The position numbers were made by a program, and so were the translations under genes. A DNA stretch of 64,000 nt from Acidobacteriota bacterium (lineage in GTDB: Bacteria > Acidobacteriota > Vicinamibacteria > Vicinamibacterales > UBA823): contig PCAU01000010.1 of assembly GCA_002730735.1 (NCBI GenBank), positions 147,206 through 211,205 of the forward strand, read 5' to 3'. The notes under the pieces were generated by a model. That model had not been told where the DNA came from. It was given only the letters and a program-made list of their open reading frames with translations, and did not search any database. This document shows positions 27,338 through 35,950 of the stretch, one piece after another (the stretch's first letter is position 1; each line of letters opens with the position of its first letter).

Positions 27338-28114
27338 TTACTTGCCAGTGAATTTAGGTTTCCGCTTCTCCAGAAATGCGGTTGTCCCCTCCTGTTTGTC
27401 ATCCGACTGATAGCAAAGCGCCTGCGCGAGCGTCTCAATGAGCAGCCCAGAATCGAGATCGACGCGCGCGGACGAATTAATGACCAACTTCGCTAGTCGT
27501 GCCGCTAAGGGCCCATGACGGAGCACGCGACCAGCAAGATCCCTGGCCGTAGCATCAAGTTTGTCTGCTGGAACGACGGCGCTCACAAGTCCAATTGAAA
27601 GTGCCTGCCCGGCATCAATAATCTCTCCAGTCAGAATCAGATGTTTTGCACGTCCTAGACCAACGACTCTTGGTAGACGCTGAGTCGCTCCAGCACCTGG
27701 AATAATTCCCAATCCTAACTCAGGCTGACCAAACATCGCTCCCTTTGAGGCTATCCGCAAATCACAGGCCAGGGCCAGCTCACACCCACCCCCGAGTGCG
27801 TATCCATTCACAGCAGCAATCGTTGGTCGCGGGAAACGCTCAACAGAAGAAAAAAAAGACGAATTGATCGCTGCCAAGCCTTCATCACGAGTCCGAGTTC
27901 GAAGATCGTTGATATCAGCACCAGAAACGAAAGCTTGGTCACCAGCACCGGTTAGAATTAACGCGCCGACAGTGTTGTCGGCTGCCAAATCTGCCAGCGC
28001 CGCCTCCCCTTCGCGCACAGTTTCGAGGTTTAGAGCATTTCGCACCTCAGGACGATCAAAAGTCAACTCCGCTACACCGTCGCTCACTGATACGCGAATA
28101 TTCTTGTATGTCAT
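27338..28114 (-). CDS. Enoyl-CoA hydratase/isomerase (crotonase family)
   Basis: The 258-residue protein has the crotonase core GDQAFVSGADINDLRT, AAVNGYALGGGCELALACDLRIAS (oxyanion-hole glycines) and FGQPELGLGIIPGAGATQRL with both catalytic glutamates (EL of CELAL is not catalytic; E in GQPELGL and the following acidic region match). It hydrates enoyl-CoA esters in beta-oxidation, here probably dehydroadipyl-CoA-type intermediates from the box pathway. It is followed on the same transcript direction by the ferredoxin gene, and preceded by the dehydrogenase gene with a 3-base gap. Confidence 0.88.
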   Translation of the reverse strand: MTYKNIRVSVSDGVAELTFDRPEVRNALNLETVREGEAALADLAADNTVGALILTGAGDQAFVSGADINDLRTRTRDEGLAAINSSFFSSVERFPRPTIAAVNGYALGGGCELALACDLRIASKGAMFGQPELGLGIIPGAGATQRLPRVVGLGRAKHLILTGEIIDAGQALSIGLVSAVVPADKLDATARDLAGRVLRHGPLAARLAKLVINSSARVDLDSGLLIETLAQALCYQSDDKQEGTTAFLEKRKPKFTGK

Positions 28115-28117
28115 AAA

Positions 28118-28963
28118 TCAGTACTCGTAGACGCCCTTTCCCACCTTTTTGCCAAGCCGACCGGCCTGAACATACTCAACAAGTAGGGGGCACGGACGAT
28201 ACTTCTCGCCGAGTTTGGCGTGCAGAAATTCCAGCACACTTAGCCGAGTATCAAGCCCTACAAGATCGACCAATTCGAAGGGGCCCATTGGGTGATTCAA
28301 TCCCAGTTTGAGCGCTTTGTCGATGTCACGTGCCGAAGAGATCCCTTGCTGCAACATGTAGAAAGCCTCATTGCCAATCATCGCGTTAACACGACTGGTC
28401 ACAAATCCCGGCGACTCTTTAATCCGCACGGTCTCCTTACCCATCTGTTTAGCGACTTCCTCAATTACGTCCATCGTTTCTGGTGCCGTTTCCAGGGCAC
28501 AAACGACCTCAACAAGTTTCATCTTGTGGACCGGATTGAAGAAGTGCATCCCCGCCACCCGCTGCGGACGTGTGAGGGCACTGGAGATTTCCGTAATACT
28601 TAGTGCCGACGTATTCGATGCCACGATGGCGTCAGCCGAAGCATGGCACTCAATCTCCTGGAAGACCGATAACTTCAAGTCCATCTTCTCCGGGACAGCC
28701 TCAATAACCATCTCAATACCACTAAGGGCAGCCGAAAGGTCGGTAACAAACTCGAGGCGAGCACGGGCGGACTCAAAGTCATTCGACCCTACCTTGCCAA
28801 GCTCGACCGCCTTGGCCCCGATGGCATTAATCAGCGATCGGGAGCGCTCAAGCACCTCCTCTGAAACATCATATAGTCGGGTATCGAACCCACCCATTGC
28901 CGCCCCGTATGCAATACCGTGCCCCATCGTTCCGGCACCGAGCACTGCAATGGAACGGATCAT
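28118..28963 (-). CDS. 3-hydroxybutyryl-CoA/3-hydroxyacyl-CoA dehydrogenase
   Basis: This 281-residue protein has an N-terminal NAD-binding Rossmann motif GAGTMGHGIAYGAA, the ASNTSALSITEI segment, the catalytic His in GMHFFNPVHKMKLVEVV and the C-terminal dimerisation part KLGLNHPMGPFELVDLVGLDT. It oxidises 3-hydroxyacyl-CoA with NAD. The combination with crotonase and boxBC fits the lower box pathway (conversion of hydroxyadipyl-CoA) or general C4 metabolism. The gene overlaps the kynureninase-like gene by 4 bases, so the two are co-translated. Confidence 0.93.
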   Translation of the reverse strand: MIRSIAVLGAGTMGHGIAYGAAMGGFDTRLYDVSEEVLERSRSLINAIGAKAVELGKVGSNDFESARARLEFVTDLSAALSGIEMVIEAVPEKMDLKLSVFQEIECHASADAIVASNTSALSITEISSALTRPQRVAGMHFFNPVHKMKLVEVVCALETAPETMDVIEEVAKQMGKETVRIKESPGFVTSRVNAMIGNEAFYMLQQGISSARDIDKALKLGLNHPMGPFELVDLVGLDTRLSVLEFLHAKLGEKYRPCPLLVEYVQAGRLGKKVGKGVYEY

Positions 28964-30132
28964 GAAACACTCGCTCCCGTTGTAACACCTTTAGCAACAA
29001 TCTCATCAATCGCACCCATAGCTAGGTCAATCTCAGCTTCAGTATTATAGAAGTGAGGCGCGATCCGAATTCCCGCTCCGGGTCGGTAGTCAATGATTAC
29101 CTCACGACGGAGCAGTTGAGCAGCCACTTCCTTGGCATTCGGCATGTCGATCGTCACTGTGCCACCACGCTCGGCATCTTGGCGTGGCGTACAGACGGCG
29201 TAACCACGCTCGAGCGCTGACTCGATAATTCGGCTGGTTAAACGCAAAGATTTAGCGCGAATCGCCTGGACTCCAATCTCGGCAACAATGCGATAGCCTT
29301 CGCGAGCGGCATAAAGGGCCGGTACGTTTGGCGTACCGCTCTGGAAACGCTCGGGGCCCTCAGCGTAGCGTAACCGGCCAATTTCGAATTCGAACGGCGC
29401 AGCGTGGGCTGCCCACCCAACTTGAGTTGGCTCCAACTCCGACGCTAGATCGGGCCGCACGTAGAGATATGCAGCACCAGGACCACCACAAAGCCACTTC
29501 ACGGATCCACCAACGGCAAAGTCCACCGCCAGGTTAGGCAGATCGATAGGAAGTGCGCCAGTCGCTTGATAGCAGTCCAGTACAACACGAGCACCTACAG
29601 AGTGGGCACGGACCACGATGGCCTCAATGTCAACAATGCAAGCGCTCTTAAATAGAACCAGTGAAATCGGCACAAGACATGTACAGCTGTCGATCGCGTT
29701 AAGAAACCGTTCCAGGTCAAGCTGGGCAGGATCATCGCTCGGAACATATACAATCTCCGCACCCTGTAGCCGCATTCCTTCGTAGAGATACATGTTTGAA
29801 GGAAAATCTAGCTCACTCATCACGATCTTCTTACGAGGTCCATCGAACTGATGGCAGGAGGCCACGACAGCTTGCGCTACCGTCACGTTCTGATGCATCG
29901 ACAACGAACGATGTGGCACGCCGAGTAACGGTGAGAGCAAGTCAGCAGTGTCTACCCCGAGAGTCCACCACCCTTCAGTCCACGCCCGAACACCTCGCTC
30001 ACCCCACCTTGCCGCATAAGCCGCAAGGTTGTCTGCTGAACCTCGAGGCATGGCACCCAAAGAGTGACTCACCAGGTAGGTGCAGCGCTTGAGAATCGGA
30101 AACTCAGCGCGCCAACTCAGCAAGGAATCCAT
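28960..30132 (-). CDS. PLP-dependent aminotransferase class V / kynureninase-like enzyme
   Basis: The protein has about 390 residues. The PLP lysine lies in VGGSVKWLCGGPG, with VVLDCYQATGALPIDL carrying the Asp that holds the pyridine nitrogen, and PERFQSGTPNVPALYA a typical class V segment. The GGPGAAYLYVRPDL stretch is kynureninase-like. Kynureninase would give anthranilate, which could enter aryl-CoA metabolism, but cysteine desulfurase-like or other roles cannot be excluded. A TTG at 30162 extends the frame; I prefer ATG 30132. It overlaps the dehydrogenase gene and follows boxB with a roughly 90-base gap. Confidence 0.75.
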   Translation of the reverse strand: MDSLLSWRAEFPILKRCTYLVSHSLGAMPRGSADNLAAYAARWGERGVRAWTEGWWTLGVDTADLLSPLLGVPHRSLSMHQNVTVAQAVVASCHQFDGPRKKIVMSELDFPSNMYLYEGMRLQGAEIVYVPSDDPAQLDLERFLNAIDSCTCLVPISLVLFKSACIVDIEAIVVRAHSVGARVVLDCYQATGALPIDLPNLAVDFAVGGSVKWLCGGPGAAYLYVRPDLASELEPTQVGWAAHAAPFEFEIGRLRYAEGPERFQSGTPNVPALYAAREGYRIVAEIGVQAIRAKSLRLTSRIIESALERGYAVCTPRQDAERGGTVTIDMPNAKEVAAQLLRREVIIDYRPGAGIRIAPHFYNTEAEIDLAMGAIDEIVAKGVTTGASVS

Positions 30133-30224
30133 ATCAGGTGAACTAGGCCATAAAAACAGCAACTTAGCTGAACCACAGCACGAAAGGCTCTATGCTAGCG
30201 TATAGGATCCCCTCGAACCGTCAG

Positions 30225-31646
30225 CTACGACTCGGTCCGAACGTACTCGAAGTTAAGCGGCTTCCGGTTGATACCTCTACGAGGTGGAGCGATGTAATTG
30301 GCGAATACGCCAGGCTCGTAGATCGGCTCAGCCATAATGCTCTTCAGATAATCCTTGTCGGCCTGAACCGGTAACCAGTCACCCCTACGCCGTTCCCACT
30401 CCTCTACCGACACTGAGTTGCCTTTCGGGTCAAAATAAAAACCCGTAAAAATCCCAATGTTTCGGCTGAACTTTTTGTCGGGTAGGTAGAGGCGGTCGGA
30501 AAGACCGTAATCCTCCAAAATTTTGTTCCAACGCTCAACGCCCCCGAGGCAATCGCGGACATACCAGTCGCGCAAAACCTCATTCATTGCGTTACGCATA
30601 GGAACCTCGTGTTGGGAAAGCCGCCCGTCTTCATAGACCTCCATGTCGTAGACTGCATCCGTCATGTGATGGTCCTCGTAAGTCTCTTCCCGAGCTCTTC
30701 CCTTTAGCCCGTTCGCAAAATACGAAGCTGCGTTACTGGACACCTCGCTACCGTGAAGATCAAGGCTCCGACTGAACCAGAAATTAAGATGCCTCTGGAT
30801 CATTTCCAGGTCAATCCCGCCTTGTCGACGTACGTCTTCCGCTAGACCTTTAGATTCCTTCATTAGTTGACAGGTCCGTTCAAGAATACGGGAAATCCCA
30901 GTTTCACCAACGAACATATGATGAGCTTCCTCGGTGAGCATAAAACGTGTCGTCCGAGCCAGAGGATCAAGCGAGCTCTCCGACAGGGACATAAGCTGAG
31001 ATTTGCCATCGCGATCAGTAAACATCGTGAACATAAAAAAATCTAGCCAGTCGTCAATCGGTTCATTGAAGGCCTCGAGAATGCGAGGCTTATCCTGATT
31101 CCCGCTCGTTCGTACAAGTAGCTCCTCCGCTTCGTCCCGCCCATCACGTCCAAAGTATGAGTGCAGGAGATAAACCATCGCCCATAAGTGACGCCCCTCC
31201 TCAACATTCACCTGAAACAGGTTACGCAAGTCGTAGAGACTCGGACACTTTGCTCCAAGCTGCCGCTGTTGCTCCACAGAAGCTGGCTCAGTGTCGCCCT
31301 GGGTAACGATGAGGCGTCGAAGTTGATTACGAAACTCTCCGGGGACTTCGTGCCACACCGGCTTCCCAAATGAGTCGCCAAATCCAATCGTCCGATTAGG
31401 AACAGGCTCGGCAAGGAATATTCCCCAGCGGTAGTCGGGCAACTTTACAAATTCAAAATGTGCCCAGCCGTCTGAATCCACACTAATCGCTGTCCGCAAA
31501 TAAACCTGATGGTGGTTCTGGAACCCTTCTGGTCCCATGTCACGCCACCATTCAAGGTACTTCGGTTGCCAGTGTTCAAGCGCCCGTTGTAATCGCTTGT
31601 TGCCAGCTAAATCAACGTTGTTCGGAATACGTTCAGTCGAAATCAT
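30225..31646 (-). CDS. boxB: Benzoyl-CoA 2,3-epoxidase, oxygenase subunit
   Basis: The 473-residue di-iron oxygenase epoxidises the ring of benzoyl-CoA with O2 in the aerobic box pathway. Candidate iron ligands sit at E120, E150, H153 (NVEEGRH) and D211, E240, H243 (TEEAHHM); as I recall these are the same numbers as in the Azoarcus enzyme. Other matches are PKYLEWWRDMGPEGFQ, LPDYRWGIFL and LYLPDKKFSRNIGIF. Its electrons normally come from BoxA, which is absent here. It lies 53 bases after boxC on the same transcript. Identity is firm; substrate could include substituted benzoyl-CoA. Confidence 0.95.
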   Translation of the reverse strand: MISTERIPNNVDLAGNKRLQRALEHWQPKYLEWWRDMGPEGFQNHHQVYLRTAISVDSDGWAHFEFVKLPDYRWGIFLAEPVPNRTIGFGDSFGKPVWHEVPGEFRNQLRRLIVTQGDTEPASVEQQRQLGAKCPSLYDLRNLFQVNVEEGRHLWAMVYLLHSYFGRDGRDEAEELLVRTSGNQDKPRILEAFNEPIDDWLDFFMFTMFTDRDGKSQLMSLSESSLDPLARTTRFMLTEEAHHMFVGETGISRILERTCQLMKESKGLAEDVRRQGGIDLEMIQRHLNFWFSRSLDLHGSEVSSNAASYFANGLKGRAREETYEDHHMTDAVYDMEVYEDGRLSQHEVPMRNAMNEVLRDWYVRDCLGGVERWNKILEDYGLSDRLYLPDKKFSRNIGIFTGFYFDPKGNSVSVEEWERRRGDWLPVQADKDYLKSIMAEPIYEPGVFANYIAPPRRGINRKPLNFEYVRTES

Positions 31647-31699
31647 GCGTGCAAACCTCTAAACTGACTCCTATGATATACCTAAGGAGAACGACGGTT

Positions 31700-33355
31700 T
31701 TACGTTCGTCGCCAATCGAACTCTGGTCTACCTTCGACGCCGTATGTTTTTAACGCGCCCCGCTCACCCACGGCGTTGGGGCGCTGGAAAATCCAGTTCT
31801 GCCACGCTGATAAGCGACCAAAGATCTTCGTTTCAAGCGTTTCCGGACCAGCAAATCGTAGGTTCGCCTCCAGACCTGTCAAAGCGTCAGGTGACAGCGA
31901 GGCCCGCCCTTCGAGCATCAAGCGCACCTCATCATCCCAATCCAATTCATCCGGCGTGAATGAAACAAGCCCAGTCCGGAGTGCTACATGTGGCTCAATC
32001 GCTTCGCCGATGGCGAGCAGCTTCTCGACTTTGTCCGGCTCCCCAAGGAACCTAGTCTGTAAACGGGTTAAGCCCGTACTCATCGGTAGCGTGCCACCAT
32101 TTAGGACCGACACTCCAATCGCAGTCGGGCGATCAGGATCGTCGAGCATGAACGATTGATCAGCCGCTAACGCCAACTCAAGAAGAGTGCCAGCAAAGCA
32201 TGAACCCGGCTCAATTAGCGCAACGAGACTCTTAGCAGTTAAATCCAGCCGCTTTATGGTGCGTTTCATGAAATGCAGAATCTCTCGTACTAGCCAGTGA
32301 TCACGATTGGTGGCGAGTGTCCGGTCGATAGCCAACACAGACTCTCGATCACCCACGGTCTTCAAGACAATAACCCCGATCTCTGGTTCATTAAGGCGTA
32401 AATGCAACAGCGCCGCATCCAACTCTCGGAACGCACGCAATGGCCAGTACTGATCGCCGAGAGCTAGCATGGCCCGCGCATCACTTGGCTGTGGTCCGTC
32501 TGGCCCCCGTACCGTCAGGTCAACAGTTCGTTTCATGCGGTTCATCTCGACCGTAACCGTGGAGTACTCAAAACGATCCTCCGACCGCGTTAATTCCAGT
32601 GGTCCCAACGTAACACCAGGGCCTGAGGACGGACGATCCGATGAAGCCGCAAGGTCAGCCGCTCGTTGGGACACCGCCTCATCAAATCGAGACCGCGCAT
32701 AAACGGCATCGACGAAACGCCACTCAACGGCGCGTTTCCCACGTACACCCTCAACCAAGGTACTAAAGAAATCAGCGACGTCACGCCGCACCTTCCGTTT
32801 ATCGACAAGTCGCGTAAGGCCACCCGTTCCAGGCAACACGCCCAACAACGGCGCTTCGGGTAAACTCACTGCAGAGTTCCCATCATCAACTAGGACAATT
32901 TCGTCACAGGCCAAAGCGAGTTCATAGCCACCACCCGCACAAATTCCGTTAATAGCGGCAAGGAACTTCAGCCCAGAACACTGACTCGCGTCCTCAATCG
33001 CCAACCGCGTCTCGTTCGTGAACTTACAGAAATTAACCTTGAAACCGTGTGACGAGCTACCTAACATGAAAATGTTGGCGCCTGCGCAGAAAATCCGCTC
33101 CTTCAGGCTGGTCACGACGACTGCATGCACTTCAGGATGCTCAAACCGAATTCGTTGAATCGCATCAGCCAGTTCAATATCTACGCTGAGGTCGTACGAA
33201 TTCAGCTTCAGTTTGTAATCGGTTGATAGACCACCGTCCTCCTGGACATCCATCGACAGTGTGGCTATCGGCCCGTCAAACGTAAGCTTCCAGTGACGAT
33301 ACCTATCTGGGTGTGTATCAAACTGAACCCCTTGTTCTGAAGCATTAGGTGCCAT
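31700..33355 (-). CDS. boxC: 2,3-epoxybenzoyl-CoA dihydrolase
   Basis: The 551-residue protein is an extended crotonase, the enzyme that opens the epoxide ring and releases formate. Features include FDTHPDRYRHWKLTFDGPIATLSMD at the N-terminus, KLKLNSYDLSVDIELADAIQRIRFEHPEV, ICAGGGYELALACDEIVLVDD (oxyanion hole) and the C-terminal DWDDEVRLMLEGRASLSPDALTGLEANLRF. Length matches BoxC (about 550). It is first in a minus-strand run that continues boxB, a PLP enzyme, dehydrogenase and crotonase. A sigma-70-like promoter ends only nine bases before its ATG, so the mRNA may be almost leaderless. No Shine-Dalgarno sequence is visible. Confidence 0.95.
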   Translation of the reverse strand: MAPNASEQGVQFDTHPDRYRHWKLTFDGPIATLSMDVQEDGGLSTDYKLKLNSYDLSVDIELADAIQRIRFEHPEVHAVVVTSLKERIFCAGANIFMLGSSSHGFKVNFCKFTNETRLAIEDASQCSGLKFLAAINGICAGGGYELALACDEIVLVDDGNSAVSLPEAPLLGVLPGTGGLTRLVDKRKVRRDVADFFSTLVEGVRGKRAVEWRFVDAVYARSRFDEAVSQRAADLAASSDRPSSGPGVTLGPLELTRSEDRFEYSTVTVEMNRMKRTVDLTVRGPDGPQPSDARAMLALGDQYWPLRAFRELDAALLHLRLNEPEIGVIVLKTVGDRESVLAIDRTLATNRDHWLVREILHFMKRTIKRLDLTAKSLVALIEPGSCFAGTLLELALAADQSFMLDDPDRPTAIGVSVLNGGTLPMSTGLTRLQTRFLGEPDKVEKLLAIGEAIEPHVALRTGLVSFTPDELDWDDEVRLMLEGRASLSPDALTGLEANLRFAGPETLETKIFGRLSAWQNWIFQRPNAVGERGALKTYGVEGRPEFDWRRT

Positions 33356-33364
33356 TAACCATTC

Positions 33365-33393
33365 ATTATGATGACCGTAATAGTAGGCGTCAA
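33365..33393 (-). promoter_or_regulatory. Sigma-70-type promoter of boxC, predicted near-leaderless
   Basis: On the minus strand TTGACG (33388-33393) and CATAAT (33365-33370) are separated by exactly 17 bases, five of six matches in each box. The boxC ATG begins at 33355, so transcription starting 6-8 bases after the -10 would begin within about three bases of the ATG. The box lies in the 90-bp divergent spacer to the OsmC gene. Confidence 0.5.
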
Positions 33394-33412
33394 ACGTGAG
33401 CGACTGACACGG

Positions 33413-33418
33413 TATAAT
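33413..33418 (+). promoter_or_regulatory. -10 element for the OsmC / CoA-ligase operon
   Basis: A perfect TATAAT lies 27 bases before the ATG at 33446. The hexamer 17 bases upstream (TCAAAC, 33390-33395) is a poor -35 and overlaps the -35 of the opposite boxC promoter, so the two promoters may compete or need an activator. Confidence 0.45.
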
Positions 33419-33445
33419 GCGCGACGCTAGAAGAGTAAAAAACCT

Positions 33446-34639
33446 ATGCCTCGACTTCAGGATTTCAAGACACCGTTGGTCTTTAAATTCGACGACCTGT
33501 CACCCACAGCAGCGCTCGACGCACCCGACGATGCCCAAGATTTTCGCGTTGAGGTGCGCGCCCTCGAAGGAATGCAAAAGGAGGCGACTGTCCGCCAATC
33601 GGAGCGACCTGGTCAAGCATGGCGGATGGTCTCTGACGAGGGGCCGTATCTGAACGGGACGGATCTGGCGCCTTTCCCACTGGCATTCTTCGCAGCGGGA
33701 CTGCACTTCTGCTATATGACTCAGCTGGTGCGACTCTGCCGTGACCGTGGCATCGCGTTACGTGGACTCAGGTCTGGGCAGGATACCCGTTACACAATGA
33801 CGGGTTCTGCACTGAAGGGTGACATGACCGGCGCAGGCATCCCAGTCGATCTTGACATTGCAATCGATGCTGAACTCTCTCTGGAAGCTGCGGGCAAGTT
33901 GATCACCAGAGCATTGGCCGAATCCCCCGGACACGCAGTGATGCGCGATCTCTTTAGAAACACATTCGCACTCCAGCTGAATGGGTCCACGGTGAAACTC
34001 GTAGATCAGGAGCATTCCCCAAACGCCCTCTTTCCTGACCCAGTGAGAGGCTTCGAGTCCATCCGACCCACACCTGCGGGCCATTTCCATCCCGACATCA
34101 TCACCAAAACCGAAACGGTCGAAGTGCAGCACGGTGTGACTGGCGGTGCAGGGTCGAGCTTGAAGTCAGAACAAAAGCGAACGCTGCACGTCCGCTCAGA
34201 CGCCTGCCTCCTTGACAAAGGTCTTTTGCAAACGGATATCCGCCTGTTTCAACCGCTCGGCAGCAGCTTCCGGTTTCTGTCAGATACTGGCACGGGTGAC
34301 ACCGCACCACCTCCTTTGGCGTATCTGTCAGCCGGTATCGGCTTTTGTTATATGACACAACTCGGCCGTTACGCACACATCACCAAGCAGAAATTGGAGT
34401 CAATGCGTATCGTTCAGACCAATGGGTACAAACAATCTGGCGCCGCTGGTCCTAATGCAGTAGCCACTGCCGTAGATACACACGTGTATATCAATGCCGA
34501 CGAATCTGAGGACGTCGCACGAAAGTCAGTAAAAATGGGTGAACAGACCTGTTTCCTTCACGCCTCGATGCGTGAAGCTTACCCGACTGTCTTACGGGCA
34601 ACACTCAACGGTAAACCTCTGCCCGTCCCTGCTGCCTGA
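33446..34639 (+). CDS. Tandem OsmC-domain protein linked to aryl-CoA genes
   Basis: This 397-residue protein contains two OsmC-like domains, about residues 60-190 and 230-395. Each has the central helix motif (HFCYMTQL and GFCYMTQL) with one peroxidatic-type Cys. The second domain also has the C-terminal partner Cys (QTCFLHASM); the first domain lacks it (PGHAVMRDLF). OsmC/Ohr proteins reduce organic peroxides, which could arise during aromatic epoxidation, but an OsmC-fold protein may also bind CoA-like or other ligands. It is divergent from boxC and followed by a CoA ligase after 12 bases, so a role in the same pathway is inferred. Confidence 0.75.
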   Translation: MPRLQDFKTPLVFKFDDLSPTAALDAPDDAQDFRVEVRALEGMQKEATVRQSERPGQAWRMVSDEGPYLNGTDLAPFPLAFFAAGLHFCYMTQLVRLCRDRGIALRGLRSGQDTRYTMTGSALKGDMTGAGIPVDLDIAIDAELSLEAAGKLITRALAESPGHAVMRDLFRNTFALQLNGSTVKLVDQEHSPNALFPDPVRGFESIRPTPAGHFHPDIITKTETVEVQHGVTGGAGSSLKSEQKRTLHVRSDACLLDKGLLQTDIRLFQPLGSSFRFLSDTGTGDTAPPPLAYLSAGIGFCYMTQLGRYAHITKQKLESMRIVQTNGYKQSGAAGPNAVATAVDTHVYINADESEDVARKSVKMGEQTCFLHASMREAYPTVLRATLNGKPLPVPAA

Positions 34640-34651
34640 TAAAACTTTGTA

Positions 34652-35926
34652 ATGAGCCTAGTGCACAGAGCCAACCTGGAATCGGCACCGCCCGAGCAAA
34701 CGCGAACGCGGCAGCTTGAACAGTTTAACTTGCTTCTGTCTGAAATCTTGCCTCACAATCGCTTCTACGCATCAAAGTTTAAGTCGTTGTCAGCGCCGAT
34801 CGACTGGCAGGGATTCGCTCAATTACCGTTTACGACGAAATCAGAACTCGTCGAAGATCAATCAGCTTTTCCACCACTCGGTACGATTGCGACCTATCCA
34901 CGTGAACGTTACCTGACCTACCATCAGACTTCTGGTACGACTGGTCGACCACTGGTAGTGCTCGACACCCCTGAGAGCTGGGACTGGTGGACGGAGTGCT
35001 GGCAATATATTTACCGAGCTGCTGGCGTGACAGACCGGGACCGATTATTCATGGCCTTTTCCTTTGGACCCTTCATTGGATTCTGGGCAGCGCATGCCGC
35101 TGCACTCAAACTCGGGGCCTTGGGTATCCCTGGCGGTGGGCTCGATTCAAAGGCACGACTTCACCTAATGGCGAGTGCCGAAGCCACAGTGCTCTTGAGC
35201 ACTCCGACCTACGCATTACGCCTGGCTGAAGTAGCGCGTCAGGAAAACATCAACCTGTCAAAGCTAGGAGTACACACAACTATCCACGCGGGCGAGCCGG
35301 GCGCCTCACTGCCGTCAGTACGCGGCCGGATCCAGCGGGCGTGGGGTGCAAAGTGTTTCGATCACGCCGGCGCGACCGAGGTCGGCGCCTATGGATACAC
35401 CTGCGACACCCAGACAGGACTACACGTGATCGAATCGGAATTTATTGCTGAAGTGCTTGACCCTCGGTCTGGGCAGACCGCGTCGGAAGGTGGTATCGGG
35501 GAACTGGTGCTCACAAACCTAGGTCGCGTTGGATGGCCGGTGATCCGCTACCGGACAGGCGACCTTGTGCGAATGGGTGGGCACGGTTGTCCGTGCGGTC
35601 GTACATTTCAGACGTTACCAGGCGGCCTGATCGGTAGGGCGGACGACCTCTTGGTGGTGCGTGGTATCAATATCTATCCATCATCGATTGAAGCGATCAT
35701 TAGAGAGTTTGAGGTGGACGAGTTCCGGATCGTGAGAACACGCCAGCAAGAAATGGATGAACTAATCATCGAGGTCGAAGCCTCAAGCGAGGTAGCCAAC
35801 GCGCTTGCAGACGCCTTCTCACAGCGCCTCGCGGTCAGGATTGAGACTCGCACGGTGGCACCCGCTTCGTTACCGAGATTCGAACTCAAGGCTAATCGGG
35901 TCGTCGATAAAAGGCGTGATGTCTAG
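34652..35926 (+). CDS. Phenylacetate-CoA ligase (PaaK)-type aryl-CoA ligase
   Basis: The 424-residue adenylate-forming enzyme has the ATP motif TYHQTSGTTGRPLV, the A4-like HAGATEVGAYGYTC, RYRTGDLVRMGG and the C-terminal LIGRADDLLVVRGINIYPSSIE of PaaK ligases, with a putative zinc-binding GHGCPCGRTF. It makes an aryl- or arylacetyl-CoA from acid, ATP and CoA. Next to boxB and boxC, benzoate or an aminobenzoate is the likely substrate, replacing a classical BoxE-type ligase; phenylacetate is less likely because no paa epoxidase genes are present. It is 12 bases after the OsmC gene. Confidence 0.85.
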   Translation: MSLVHRANLESAPPEQTRTRQLEQFNLLLSEILPHNRFYASKFKSLSAPIDWQGFAQLPFTTKSELVEDQSAFPPLGTIATYPRERYLTYHQTSGTTGRPLVVLDTPESWDWWTECWQYIYRAAGVTDRDRLFMAFSFGPFIGFWAAHAAALKLGALGIPGGGLDSKARLHLMASAEATVLLSTPTYALRLAEVARQENINLSKLGVHTTIHAGEPGASLPSVRGRIQRAWGAKCFDHAGATEVGAYGYTCDTQTGLHVIESEFIAEVLDPRSGQTASEGGIGELVLTNLGRVGWPVIRYRTGDLVRMGGHGCPCGRTFQTLPGGLIGRADDLLVVRGINIYPSSIEAIIREFEVDEFRIVRTRQQEMDELIIEVEASSEVANALADAFSQRLAVRIETRTVAPASLPRFELKANRVVDKRRDV

Positions 35927-35950
35927 AGGCTGATCCTTCGTATTGGGAGA

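Noticed and set aside
28371-28985. 204-codon frame antisense to the hydroxyacyl-CoA dehydrogenase
   Set aside because: Shadow of a well-supported gene; Ser/Thr-rich translation.
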